Shown one piece after another: positions 1-5,217 of a stretch of 5,217 nucleotides of DNA (the stretch's first letter is position 1; every line of letters begins with the position of its first letter). The position numbers were made by a program, and so were the translations under genes. Source of the stretch: Anaerolineae bacterium (GTDB lineage Bacteria > Chloroflexota > Anaerolineae > Aggregatilineales > Phototrophicaceae); NCBI GenBank assembly GCA_015492875.1, contig WGEI01000434.1:1-5217 (forward strand), read 5' to 3'. Below the pieces are notes generated by a model, which was given only the letters and a program-made list of their open reading frames with translations, made no database searches and was not told the DNA's origin.

Positions 1-10
1 GATTATGTGT

Positions 11-17
11 GAGGAGG
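11..17 (+). promoter_or_regulatory. Shine-Dalgarno site that sets the start of the FmdB-type gene
   Basis: GAGGAGG lies 8 nt before the ATG at 26. The earlier in-frame ATG at 20 is only 2 nt away, and the ATG at 5 lies upstream of the site, so neither can use it well. This supports a start at 26. Confidence 0.75.
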
Positions 18-25
18 CCATGAAC

Positions 26-415
26 ATGCACCAATATGATTTTCGTTGTAAACAATGCCATGAGCGCTTCTCCCTCACATTTAGAACTTACGCTGATTAC
101 GACGCCGCAGCAATCAAATGCCCTGCCTGTGATTCTGAAGAAATTCACCGCCTGATTACTCGCATCGGCGTGAAGAAGCCCTCACGCGATTACACGCGCA
201 TGGATGCTGGTGAGATGCTCTCGGTTTTAGAGAGTGGCGATAGCCATCAAGTGGGTGAGATGTTCCAACAAGTTGGCGGCGGTGACCCTCGTCTTGGGGC
301 GGATTATCACCATGCCACTGAACGCCTGCTCAAGGGCGATAAGCCTGAGAAAATAGAGCGCGATTTATCCAACACGAAGCCCGAAAAATCCCCCAAACCC
401 CCCGTCTCAGATTGA
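26..415 (+). CDS. FmdB-family zinc-ribbon protein (putative regulatory protein)
   Basis: A 129-residue cytoplasmic protein. Starting at 26 it opens MHQYDFRCKQC, which matches the family's usual opening (M-x-x-Y-x-F/Y-R-C-x-x-C). Two CxxC pairs, Cys8/Cys11 and Cys32/Cys35, form the zinc ribbon. They are followed by the typical stretch with conserved hydrophobics (about 40-50). A second part (about 61-106) contains a GGGDPRLG segment like the G-x-DPR region often seen in the C-terminal half of FmdB proteins. The tail (about 107-129) is rich in Lys, Pro and Glu and is probably disordered. The family is named after a proposed regulator of formamidase/amide genes in methylotrophs, but the molecular role of most members is unknown. 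An in-frame ATG at position 5 would add seven residues but has no ribosome site. A likely promoter for the next gene starts right after the stop, so the two are probably transcribed separately. Family call is firm; function is not. Confidence 0.85.
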   Translation: MHQYDFRCKQCHERFSLTFRTYADYDAAAIKCPACDSEEIHRLITRIGVKKPSRDYTRMDAGEMLSVLESGDSHQVGEMFQQVGGGDPRLGADYHHATERLLKGDKPEKIERDLSNTKPEKSPKPPVSD

Positions 416-418
416 CCA

Positions 419-446
419 TTGGCAAAATCAGTAGGCCTGTTATCAT
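419..446 (+). promoter_or_regulatory. Candidate sigma70-type promoter for the MarC-family gene
   Basis: A -35 box TTGGCA (419-424, 5 of 6 to TTGACA) and a -10 box TATCAT (441-446, 5 of 6 to TATAAT) are separated by 16 bp. Transcription would begin near 452, giving a leader of about 25 nt that holds the AGAGGAG ribosome site (466-472). Judged by eye only. Confidence 0.5.
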
Positions 447-465
447 GACGCGGTTCTCAACTATG

Positions 466-472
466 AGAGGAG
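466..472 (+). promoter_or_regulatory. Shine-Dalgarno site of the MarC-family gene
   Basis: AGAGGAG lies 6 nt before the ATG at 479, a near-ideal spacing that supports this start. Confidence 0.7.
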
Positions 473-478
473 AATAAG

Positions 479-1123
479 ATGCAGGATGGCCTCGACTTTG
501 GCTTGTTAGCTTTTGCTTCCTTGTTCACAATGATAGACCCGTTGGGCATTATGCCGCTGTTCTTAACCATGACGCAAGGCCTAGACCGCGAGCATATGAA
601 CCGAATTGCCTTCAAGGCAACGCTCACCGCCTTAGCCATCCTCATTTTTATCGCTTTTACCGGGCGGGCTATCTTCGAGTTTTTTGGCATCTCTATCAAT
701 AGCTTGCGGATTGTTGGCGGCATTATATTCCTCATCATCGGTTACGACATGCTTCAGGCACATATCGCTCGCACCAAAATGAGCGATGAAAGCCCCAAAG
801 AATATGCTGACGATATTGCCATTACCCCGTTAGCTATCCCCATGATATGCGGGCCGGGTGCGATTACTAGCATGATTGTCTTTTCTGGCGATGCTTTCAC
901 TGCACCACGTCAATTTGCTTTATTCGGTGCTTTGACTGCCGTTATGCTCATCACTTATCTAGCACTTCGTGGTGCGAAATACCTCACGCGGGTTATTGGA
1001 CCCAACGGCAGCCGTGTTCTGTTGCGCTTGATGGGCTTGATTGTCATGAGCGTGGCTGTAGAATTTCTGCTGAGCGGACTAACTCCCGTCCTGCGTGATA
1101 TTTTCATGGTCAATGGGAGGTAA
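479..1123 (+). CDS. MarC-family (UPF0056) integral membrane protein
   Basis: A 214-residue protein, the usual length for this family. Six hydrophobic segments can be seen at roughly residues 7-30, 44-64, 73-95, 115-135, 145-165 and 182-202. The two family signature regions are present: IDPLGIMPLF (19-28) in the first membrane segment and PLAIPMICGPGAI (117-129) in the fourth. A charged loop (about 97-112, KMSDESPKEYADD) separates the two halves, which look like a pseudo-repeat of three segments each. MarC proteins sit in the inner membrane. The name comes from an early link to multiple antibiotic resistance that was not upheld, and the transported substrate, if any, is not established for most members. 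The gene has a good ribosome site, a likely own promoter at 419-446 and a terminator that begins at its stop codon, so it is probably a single-gene unit. No catalytic residues are expected. It should not be read as a resistance gene. Confidence 0.9.
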   Translation: MQDGLDFGLLAFASLFTMIDPLGIMPLFLTMTQGLDREHMNRIAFKATLTALAILIFIAFTGRAIFEFFGISINSLRIVGGIIFLIIGYDMLQAHIARTKMSDESPKEYADDIAITPLAIPMICGPGAITSMIVFSGDAFTAPRQFALFGALTAVMLITYLALRGAKYLTRVIGPNGSRVLLRLMGLIVMSVAVEFLLSGLTPVLRDIFMVNGR

Positions 1124-1144
1124 TGGGTAATCCCTTTACCTTTT
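1119..1144 (+). terminator. Intrinsic terminator overlapping the marC-family stop codon
   Basis: GGTAATGGG (1119-1127) can pair with CCCTTTACC (1132-1140): eight pairs with one T-T mismatch, a TAAT loop, and then TTTT (1141-1144). The TAA stop codon (1121-1123) is inside the 5' arm. The T-run is short, so termination may be incomplete. Confidence 0.6.
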
Positions 1145-1191
1145 CTGCTGTTCTCTATTAGTACAAACCTTAAGAATTCGATGAGGATTTG

Positions 1192-1220
1192 TTGCTAAAT
1201 CCGCCTTGAAGTTGTATCAT
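1192..1220 (+). promoter_or_regulatory. Candidate promoter for the TPR gene
   Basis: TTGCTA (1192-1197, 4 of 6 to the -35 consensus), a 17-bp spacer and TATCAT (1215-1220, 5 of 6 to the -10 consensus). The -10 box is identical to the one proposed for the MarC-family gene. It would leave a leader of about 85 nt before the TPR start. The rest of the 1145-1312 spacer shows no ORF or RNA gene that I can recognise. Confidence 0.35.
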
Positions 1221-1277
1221 CGCTCATAGCCATAGGCTGCTTGGGGAGTGAAGAGGCATAGTATATTCCCCCGATTG

Positions 1278-1305
1278 CTCAAAAATCGTTAAATAGTTTT
1301 TGGAG
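1278..1305 (+). promoter_or_regulatory. Possible leader hairpin masking the TPR gene's ribosome site
   Basis: CTCAAAAA (1278-1285) can pair with TTTTT (1297-1301) and GAG (1303-1305), leaving one bulged G (1302) and an 11-nt loop. The paired GAG is part of GGAG (1302-1305), the Shine-Dalgarno site 7 nt before the ATG at 1313. The stem is mostly A-T and thus weak, so this may be chance. Confidence 0.2.
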
Positions 1306-1312
1306 TTTTTGT

Positions 1313-2281
1313 ATGGTCACTGTTCAACAGAGCGGCCAAGAGATTGAACCGCAATTTCGGGTGCGTGTGAATAGTATTTATGACAGTTGGCAAAGCGGTG
1401 AATTACCTTTTTCCGAAGCATATAAACAATTAGAAGTGCTGAAATATGAGGCGGCCTCTGCTGGCCATTTGGCCAATCAGGGTGGGGTGGAAATGATTTT
1501 GGGTATTATGCAGGGGTATCGCGCTAAATTAAATGAAAGCATTCGCCATTTTGAGCTGGCTCGTGGGCTTTTTGAACAAGCTGGTAATCAAGAGCGCATG
1601 ACCATTTGCATGTTGAACATCGGCGAGACGTATCGTCTGCGCGGCAATTTCACCCGTGCCCGCCACTTCTTCCGCGCTGCTTATGAGGCTGCCGTTTCTA
1701 TGGGTAACGTTCGTACACAGGTGACCGCCCTTGCCAATGAAGGACAGATGCTCCTCAGCATGGGGGTGCTCAATGATGCCTATGATACGCTGGAGAAAGC
1801 CCTAGAGCTGGGGCGCAATGTTACCCCTGAAAATGACCGCGAGGCCAACCAACTGCTTGATACTCAGTGCGAAATTCACTACGCCCTCGCCGTTATTCTC
1901 CTACGTTTGAATGAGCCTGAGCCTGCATGGAAGCATGCCCGCAAATCTTTACTCATTGCCGAAGATTTAGGCGTACCGCTGCGGATGGGGTATGCTAATC
2001 GCGCCTTAGGAGAGGTCATTACGGCCTTAGGCAATGCCCCAGAAGCGAGTTTTTCCAGTGACCCAGATACTTATTTTCAGACTGCTGCTCAAGCGTTTCG
2101 TGGAATTCGCGCCGATGGCGAACTGGCAAAAACTATGTATGCTCATGGCCGTAGCCTTGCCCATCGCCAAAAGCGCAACGCCGCCGCGCGCAAGCTGAAA
2201 GAAGCGATGGTGCTCTTCACACGCTTAGGCATGGCTGATGATGCCGCAAAAGCCGCTGAAGCTCAGTTAAAAGTTCTGTAA
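1313..2281 (+). CDS. Tetratricopeptide-repeat (TPR) protein
   Basis: A 322-residue, all-helical-looking protein without a signal peptide or membrane segment, so probably cytoplasmic. Helix-turn-helix TPR units with small residues at the packing positions and A/G-x-x-x-x-A patterns are visible at roughly residues 57-90, 96-130 (the clearest, with LNIGETYRLRGNFTRARHFF at 101-120), 136-169, 186-220, 226-262 and 271-305. The fifth carries a short Ser/Asp-rich insert (about 241-252). Unit length is close to 40 residues with 'xxGN' turns, as in TPR_12-type repeats found in bacterial signalling and transcription regulators. No DNA-binding, kinase or protease domain accompanies the repeats, so it would act as a protein-binding scaffold. 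Its partner cannot be told from the sequence. The start is ATG with GGAG 7 nt upstream. It stands alone, between two terminators. Confidence 0.85.
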   Translation: MVTVQQSGQEIEPQFRVRVNSIYDSWQSGELPFSEAYKQLEVLKYEAASAGHLANQGGVEMILGIMQGYRAKLNESIRHFELARGLFEQAGNQERMTICMLNIGETYRLRGNFTRARHFFRAAYEAAVSMGNVRTQVTALANEGQMLLSMGVLNDAYDTLEKALELGRNVTPENDREANQLLDTQCEIHYALAVILLRLNEPEPAWKHARKSLLIAEDLGVPLRMGYANRALGEVITALGNAPEASFSSDPDTYFQTAAQAFRGIRADGELAKTMYAHGRSLAHRQKRNAAARKLKEAMVLFTRLGMADDAAKAAEAQLKVL

Positions 2282-2303
2282 TTCAAAAACTTGCTGACAG
2301 GAT

Positions 2304-2332
2304 AAAGCGGGAGTTTGACCTTCCGCTTTTTT
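2304..2332 (+). terminator. Strong intrinsic terminator after the TPR gene
   Basis: AAAGCGGGAG (2304-2313) pairs with CTTCCGCTTT (2320-2329) as a 10-bp stem with one G-T wobble and a 6-nt loop (TTTGAC). An unbroken run of six T (2327-2332) overlaps the 3' arm. It lies 22 nt after the TPR stop codon and separates that gene from the NAD operon. Confidence 0.85.
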
Positions 2333-2424
2333 AATTAAGTGGTATCTAGCAACTCTATGCGAGGCTGACTGTATTCTGTTACACTTGCTCTAGCTACTGG
2401 TTTAGTGATGTGAGCTGAGATTAT

Positions 2425-3282
2425 ATGCGCCTCACCGTAGGTTTAGCCCAGATATATCCCAAGTTAGGCGATGTCGCCGCAAATTTAGATAAACACCTTG
2501 AATATATTGACCGCGCAGCAGAGCAAGATGTGCAATTGCTGGTGTTCCCAGAACTGAGCCTGACGGGTTACCAAGTACAAGACCTCGTGCCAGAAGTTGC
2601 TATCCCTACCGAGAAAGACCACCCTGTTTATAAACGCCTACTTGAGGCCAGCCATCACATGGACTTAGTGATTGGCTTTGTCCATGAAGATGAGCGCCGT
2701 CGTTTTTATATTGCCAGTATGTACCTCAGTGGCGGAGAGCTACTCCATATTCACCATAAGATATACCTGCCAACTTATGCCATGTTCGATGAAGGGCGCT
2801 TTTTCGCTGCTGGCGAGAATGTGCGCGCCTTCAATACCCCATTTGGGCGTGTTGGTATGCTTATTTGTGAAGATTTTTGGCATATGTCTCCTGCTTATCT
2901 ATTATGGTTGGATGGCGCAGATATTTTCATCTTTACCAGCGCCAGCCCCTCACGCGGTTTAGATAGTCACGACCGCTTACTATCTTCGCGTTGGGTAGAA
3001 CTCGTTAATCAGGCTTATGGTAGCATGTTCACTTCATACGTGATTCATGTCAATCGTGTGGGGTATGAAGATGGTAAAAATTTTTGGGGCGGCTCTTCGA
3101 TTGTCAACCCCGATGGCGATTTTCTCACACATGGCCATTATTTTGACGAAATGCTCATAACCCAAACATTAGACCTCAACCAGTTACACCGCACCCGTAC
3201 CCGCCTGCCTTTACTACGTGATGAGCGCCCTGAATTGGTGCAACGAGAGTTAAATCGCATTCTCAATATGCAATCGGAGTGA
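2425..3282 (+). CDS. Nitrilase-superfamily amidohydrolase, probable stand-alone glutaminase subunit of NAD synthetase
   Basis: A 285-residue single-domain carbon-nitrogen hydrolase, presumably cytoplasmic. The catalytic triad is readable: Glu43 in FPELSLTGY, Lys112 in HHKIYLPTY, and nucleophile Cys148 in LICEDFW. A further conserved Glu123 lies in FDEGRFF. The CED-x-W motif after the cysteine, the YLPxY-x-x-FDE-x-R-F/Y-F stretch and the following SASP (172-175) resemble the amino-terminal glutaminase domain of glutamine-dependent NAD synthetase more than other nitrilase branches. In that enzyme the domain frees ammonia from glutamine and passes it to the synthetase domain. Here there is no fused synthetase domain, and nadE lies two genes downstream in the same operon. 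I infer that this protein supplies ammonia to NadE. It could instead be an amidase acting on another small amide; the NRVGYEDGKNFWGGSS part (210-225) is general for nitrilases. The ribosome site is weak (GAGA at 2417-2420, 4 nt from ATG), and I found no convincing promoter in 2333-2424. Confidence 0.8.
   Translation: MRLTVGLAQIYPKLGDVAANLDKHLEYIDRAAEQDVQLLVFPELSLTGYQVQDLVPEVAIPTEKDHPVYKRLLEASHHMDLVIGFVHEDERRRFYIASMYLSGGELLHIHHKIYLPTYAMFDEGRFFAAGENVRAFNTPFGRVGMLICEDFWHMSPAYLLWLDGADIFIFTSASPSRGLDSHDRLLSSRWVELVNQAYGSMFTSYVIHVNRVGYEDGKNFWGGSSIVNPDGDFLTHGHYFDEMLITQTLDLNQLHRTRTRLPLLRDERPELVQRELNRILNMQSE
3276..3279 (+). promoter_or_regulatory. Ribosome site supporting a GTG start
   Basis: GGAG, inside the last codons of the hydrolase gene, lies 7 nt before the GTG at 3287. 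The only nearby in-frame alternative, ATG at 3311, has no purine-rich site before it. Confidence 0.55.
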
Positions 3283-3286
3283 TGCT

Positions 3287-3637
3287 GTGGAAGCGACGAA
3301 ACAAGTGCTCATGAAAACTCAGGTCGGCCTGCGTTTTATTGCAATGATGACCATCTATGCAAAGGGCGATATGGAGCGCCTACGCCAATATATCGCCGAG
3401 TATTACACCGATGATGCCCTCGCCACTAAACCCGTTGAAGAACGTTTGGCAGAATTCGTCACGGCGTATCAGCAAGTCGGGCGTTTTCGTGTCCAGCAGC
3501 TCATGGGTTTGAGCGATTATCAAGCTATCATCATCACCGAAGCTGAAAAAGGCGCTGGTTTCTATATGCACCAGATGCAGGTCGAAGAAGAGTATCCGCA
3601 TAAGGTGATTGAATATATGTTGCGCCCTGTAGGCTAG
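3287..3637 (+). CDS. Small protein of unknown function in the NAD synthetase operon
   Basis: A 116-residue soluble protein with a GTG start 4 nt after the hydrolase stop codon and a stop codon that is part of the nadE ribosome site; tight packing suggests translational coupling. I do not recognise a named family. The layout is an amino-terminal helical half (MTIYAKGDMERLRQYIAEYY at 21-40, then PVEERLAEFVTAYQQVG at 49-65) and a carboxy-terminal half of beta-strand-like stretches (FRVQQLMGLS, YQAIIITEAE, GFYMHQMQVEE, HKVIEYMLRPVG). This pattern, 'GD-x-x-x-L-x-x-F/Y-I...ER...G-x-F-x-V...PH-x-V...L-RP', resembles the small alpha/beta module (NTF2/SnoaL-like) found before beta-lactamase-type serine hydrolases and some S41 peptidases. 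No signal peptide, membrane segment, cysteine or metal motif is visible. Its place between the two halves of NAD synthesis makes an accessory role to one of them possible, but unproved. An ATG at 3311 would give a 108-residue form. Confidence 0.75.
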   Translation: MEATKQVLMKTQVGLRFIAMMTIYAKGDMERLRQYIAEYYTDDALATKPVEERLAEFVTAYQQVGRFRVQQLMGLSDYQAIIITEAEKGAGFYMHQMQVEEEYPHKVIEYMLRPVG

Positions 3638-3641
3638 GAGG
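3636..3641 (+). promoter_or_regulatory. Ribosome site of nadE overlapping the upstream stop codon
   Basis: AGGAGG shares its first two bases with the TAG stop (3635-3637) of the 116-residue gene and lies 4 nt before the nadE ATG. A ribosome finishing the small gene would sit on the nadE start, which favours coupled synthesis. Confidence 0.7.
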
Positions 3642-3645
3642 CACA

Positions 3646-4482
3646 ATGCCCAATATACTCCCCCGCCTCAATATCAATACCTATCTAGCAGAACGCTTGA
3701 TCGTTGGCTTTATCGCCGACCAAATCGCCAAAGCCGGGATGCGCCGCGCGGTTATTGGCTTATCTGGCGGGATTGATTCAGCACTTTCTGCCTATCTCAG
3801 CGTTCGTGCGCTTGGCGTAGAGAATGTCTTGGCCGTCAGAATGCCCTACAAAACATCTTCGCCCGCTAGCTTGGCCGATGCTATGCTGGTGATTGAGGCG
3901 CTTGGTTTGCCCCATCTCACGATAGAAATCACACCTATGGCCGAGCCATTGTTCGAACGCTTCCCGGATATGACGCCCCTACGACGCGGCAATGTGATGG
4001 CACGCTTGCGTATGACCGTGCTTTATGACCAATCGGCAGATTGGGGCGGGTTGGTCATGGGCACGAGCAATAAAACCGAATTTTTGCTGGGGTATAGCAC
4101 CATTTACGGCGATAGCGGCGTTGCCCTACAGCCGATTGCTGATTTGTATAAATATCAGGTGCGCCAGTTGGCGCGCGCTTTAGGCATACCGCAGCCTATT
4201 ATTGACAAAGCGCCCTCTGCGGATTTATGGGAAGGGCAAACAGATGAAGATGAATTGGGCTTCACCTATGACCATGTAGACCAAGTGCTCTATTTACTCG
4301 TCGATGAGCGCTATACTGTTGATGAAGTCATCGCAGAAGGATTCCGCCGCGAGTTTGTCACACAGGTCTGGGAACGGGTGAAACGCAACCATTACAAACG
4401 CACCATGCCCAATATCGCCAAATTGAGCAAGCGCACCATTGGCCATGATTTTCTATATTTGCGCGATTACACTGGCCGTTAA
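3646..4482 (+). CDS. nadE: NAD(+) synthetase (NadE), synthetase domain only
   Basis: A 278-residue cytoplasmic enzyme that makes NAD from nicotinic acid adenine dinucleotide, ATP and ammonia, the last step of NAD synthesis. The length matches ammonia-type NadE. Motifs in order: the PP-loop SGGIDSAL (40-47) that binds ATP pyrophosphate; GNVMARLRM (115-123); GTSNKTE (139-145); GYSTIYGDSG (149-158), which helps bind substrate and metal; PIADLYK (163-169); and PSADLWEGQTDEDELG (190-205), the loop that closes over the active site. A basic segment RVKRNHYKR (244-252) precedes the end. All key residues appear intact and no frameshift is seen. There is no glutaminase domain on this polypeptide, but a nitrilase-type hydrolase is encoded two genes upstream, so it may work with glutamine-derived ammonia instead of free ammonia. 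It is the last gene of the operon, and its stop codon overlaps that of the converging gene on the other strand. Confidence 0.95.
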   Translation: MPNILPRLNINTYLAERLIVGFIADQIAKAGMRRAVIGLSGGIDSALSAYLSVRALGVENVLAVRMPYKTSSPASLADAMLVIEALGLPHLTIEITPMAEPLFERFPDMTPLRRGNVMARLRMTVLYDQSADWGGLVMGTSNKTEFLLGYSTIYGDSGVALQPIADLYKYQVRQLARALGIPQPIIDKAPSADLWEGQTDEDELGFTYDHVDQVLYLLVDERYTVDEVIAEGFRREFVTQVWERVKRNHYKRTMPNIAKLSKRTIGHDFLYLRDYTGR

Positions 4483-5217
4483 CTATCAACGGGCTGGTCT
4501 AAGTGTAGGCGCAATGAATCTAAAATGAGTTGCATACGGTTGAGCAGGGCGCTATCAGTCGCCACGCTATCCGCTGTATAGAAGCTCAAGATGAAGAGAT
4601 TATCATCTTCTTCATAGAAGAACAGGTCAATTTGCCCGTTTTGTCTCTCCGCATCGTTCTCAATGCGGTAGCTGCGGCGCTCTACGCCATTATCAAATGT
4701 TTCGGTATCAATCAGCGTGTAGTCAGTGAAACCATAACGCTCTTCATACGCCTCAATGGACATATCCTCTGTCAGGGCGGCAGCAACTTCCACCGTGCCT
4801 TCCTCATCTCCCCATACGTGATAAAGCCGTATACCATCCGACAAATTGCGGTATTCCTCTAACTCCGGCATCCAAATAGTCGGTATCGTCAGGCTATAGT
4901 CTTCCGTATGAATGCGTGCCGCACGGGGGAACGGCGTTGGGTCATGATTCATCGGCATAGATGGCGCGGCTGGGCGAGAAGTAATCGCCACCACAGCAAC
5001 GATTGCTACTGCCGCAACGATGACAATACCCAATAAGGCAAATATTCCCAGACGGTTACCGCCACCTGTCGCCTGCGTCATTTGCCCCGTATCGGGACGG
5101 AGTGGCTCTGTTGCGGGATGTATCTGCGCTGGCGTTGGCGGTGGTGTCGGTGCGGTAATAGTTGGTTGGTCATCGGGGATAATGGGCTTTGTTGCTGCTG
5201 GCTTTGTGCGTGATGTA
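4479..5217 (-). CDS. Single-pass membrane protein with Pro/Thr-rich segment and extracytoplasmic domain (5' end outside window)
   Basis: The frame stays open from the stop codon to the right edge, giving at least 245 residues without a visible natural start. Reading in protein order, the first 45 visible residues are rich in Pro, Thr and Ala (for example TITAPTPPPTPAQIHPATEP) and look like a flexible linker. After the Met at 5081 come about ten polar/glycine residues, one transmembrane segment (LGIFALLGIVIVAAVAIVAVV, residues 12-32 from that Met), a short Pro-rich stretch, then a soluble domain of about 150 residues. The domain starts YSLTIPTIWMPE and ends with FILSFYTADS...LILDSLRL. This resembles the PsbP/DcrB-like (DUF1795-type) fold, where a 'f-x-I-x-x-P-x-x-W' opening and 'y-x-l-x-f...i-l-x-S-l' ending are typical; I hold this loosely. 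The Met at 5081 has only a weak GGGG upstream, so it is probably internal. The missing amino-terminal part would lie in the cytoplasm and could hold a zinc ribbon, FHA or kinase domain. Confidence 0.75.
   Translation of the reverse strand, partial: TSRTKPAATKPIIPDDQPTITAPTPPPTPAQIHPATEPLRPDTGQMTQATGGGNRLGIFALLGIVIVAAVAIVAVVAITSRPAAPSMPMNHDPTPFPRAARIHTEDYSLTIPTIWMPELEEYRNLSDGIRLYHVWGDEEGTVEVAAALTEDMSIEAYEERYGFTDYTLIDTETFDNGVERRSYRIENDAERQNGQIDLFFYEEDDNLFILSFYTADSVATDSALLNRMQLILDSLRLHLDQPVDS

Noticed and set aside
457..738. Open frame of 93 codons on the - strand over the MarC-family gene
   Set aside because: It lies opposite a well-supported membrane protein gene, is very basic and Met/Lys-rich in composition, and has no family resemblance.
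1241..1267. Second promoter for the TPR gene (TTGGGG and TATATT)
   Set aside because: The spacing is 15 bp and the -35 box is poor; the pair at 1192-1220 is better.
2333..2424. Promoter or NAD-sensing riboswitch upstream of the NAD operon
   Set aside because: No pair of -35/-10 boxes at normal spacing stood out and no recognisable riboswitch fold was found; only short imperfect inverted repeats are present.
2672..2962. Open frame of 96 codons on the + strand within the nitrilase gene
   Set aside because: It is fully inside the coding region that carries the catalytic Lys and Cys motifs in another frame, so it is a shadow.
3380..3646. Open frame of 88 codons on the - strand opposite the 116-residue gene
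   Set aside because: The + strand gene has a ribosome site, operon spacing and a sensible protein; the opposite frame has none of these.
4476..4492. Hairpin CCGTT/AACGG at the junction of nadE and the converging gene as a bidirectional terminator
   Set aside because: Only five base pairs and no T-run follows on either strand.
4530..4862. Open frame of 110 codons on the + strand opposite the membrane-protein gene
   Set aside because: No ribosome site or recognisable protein. The - strand frame has a linker, membrane segment and domain pattern and is much longer.

Overview
The window looks like an ordinary chromosomal stretch of a free-living bacterium with about half G+C. It has clear Shine-Dalgarno sites, tight gene spacing and intrinsic terminators, and no sign of mobile DNA, CRISPR, tRNA or rRNA. 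The mix of a FmdB-type zinc ribbon, a soluble TPR protein, a two-gene NAD synthetase and a Pro/Thr-rich single-pass membrane protein fits a Chloroflexota (Anaerolineae-like) genome. That placement is an impression from gene content, not proof.

Layout, left to right on the + strand: a small zinc-ribbon protein of the FmdB family (26-415); a MarC-family inner-membrane protein (479-1123) with its own likely promoter, and a terminator hairpin that includes its stop codon; a 189-bp spacer with a candidate promoter; a cytoplasmic TPR protein (1313-2281) closed by a strong terminator (2304-2332). Next comes a tightly packed three-gene operon (2425-4482): a stand-alone nitrilase/glutaminase-type amidohydrolase, a 116-residue protein of unknown function with a GTG start, and NadE. 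On the - strand, converging on nadE and sharing a TTAA with its stop codon, is the C-terminal part of a membrane-anchored protein that runs off the right edge.

The functional core is the NAD operon. Gln-dependent NAD synthetases usually carry a nitrilase-fold glutaminase domain fused to the ATP-dependent synthetase domain. Here the two activities are separate genes, in the same order as the usual fusion, with a small third gene between them. The likely reading is a split glutamine-dependent NAD synthetase, with the first protein releasing ammonia for NadE and the small protein a possible partner. The pairing is inferred from operon context and motifs. I see no previously undescribed defence or mobile system; the 116-residue protein inside the split NAD synthetase operon is the most promising unknown.
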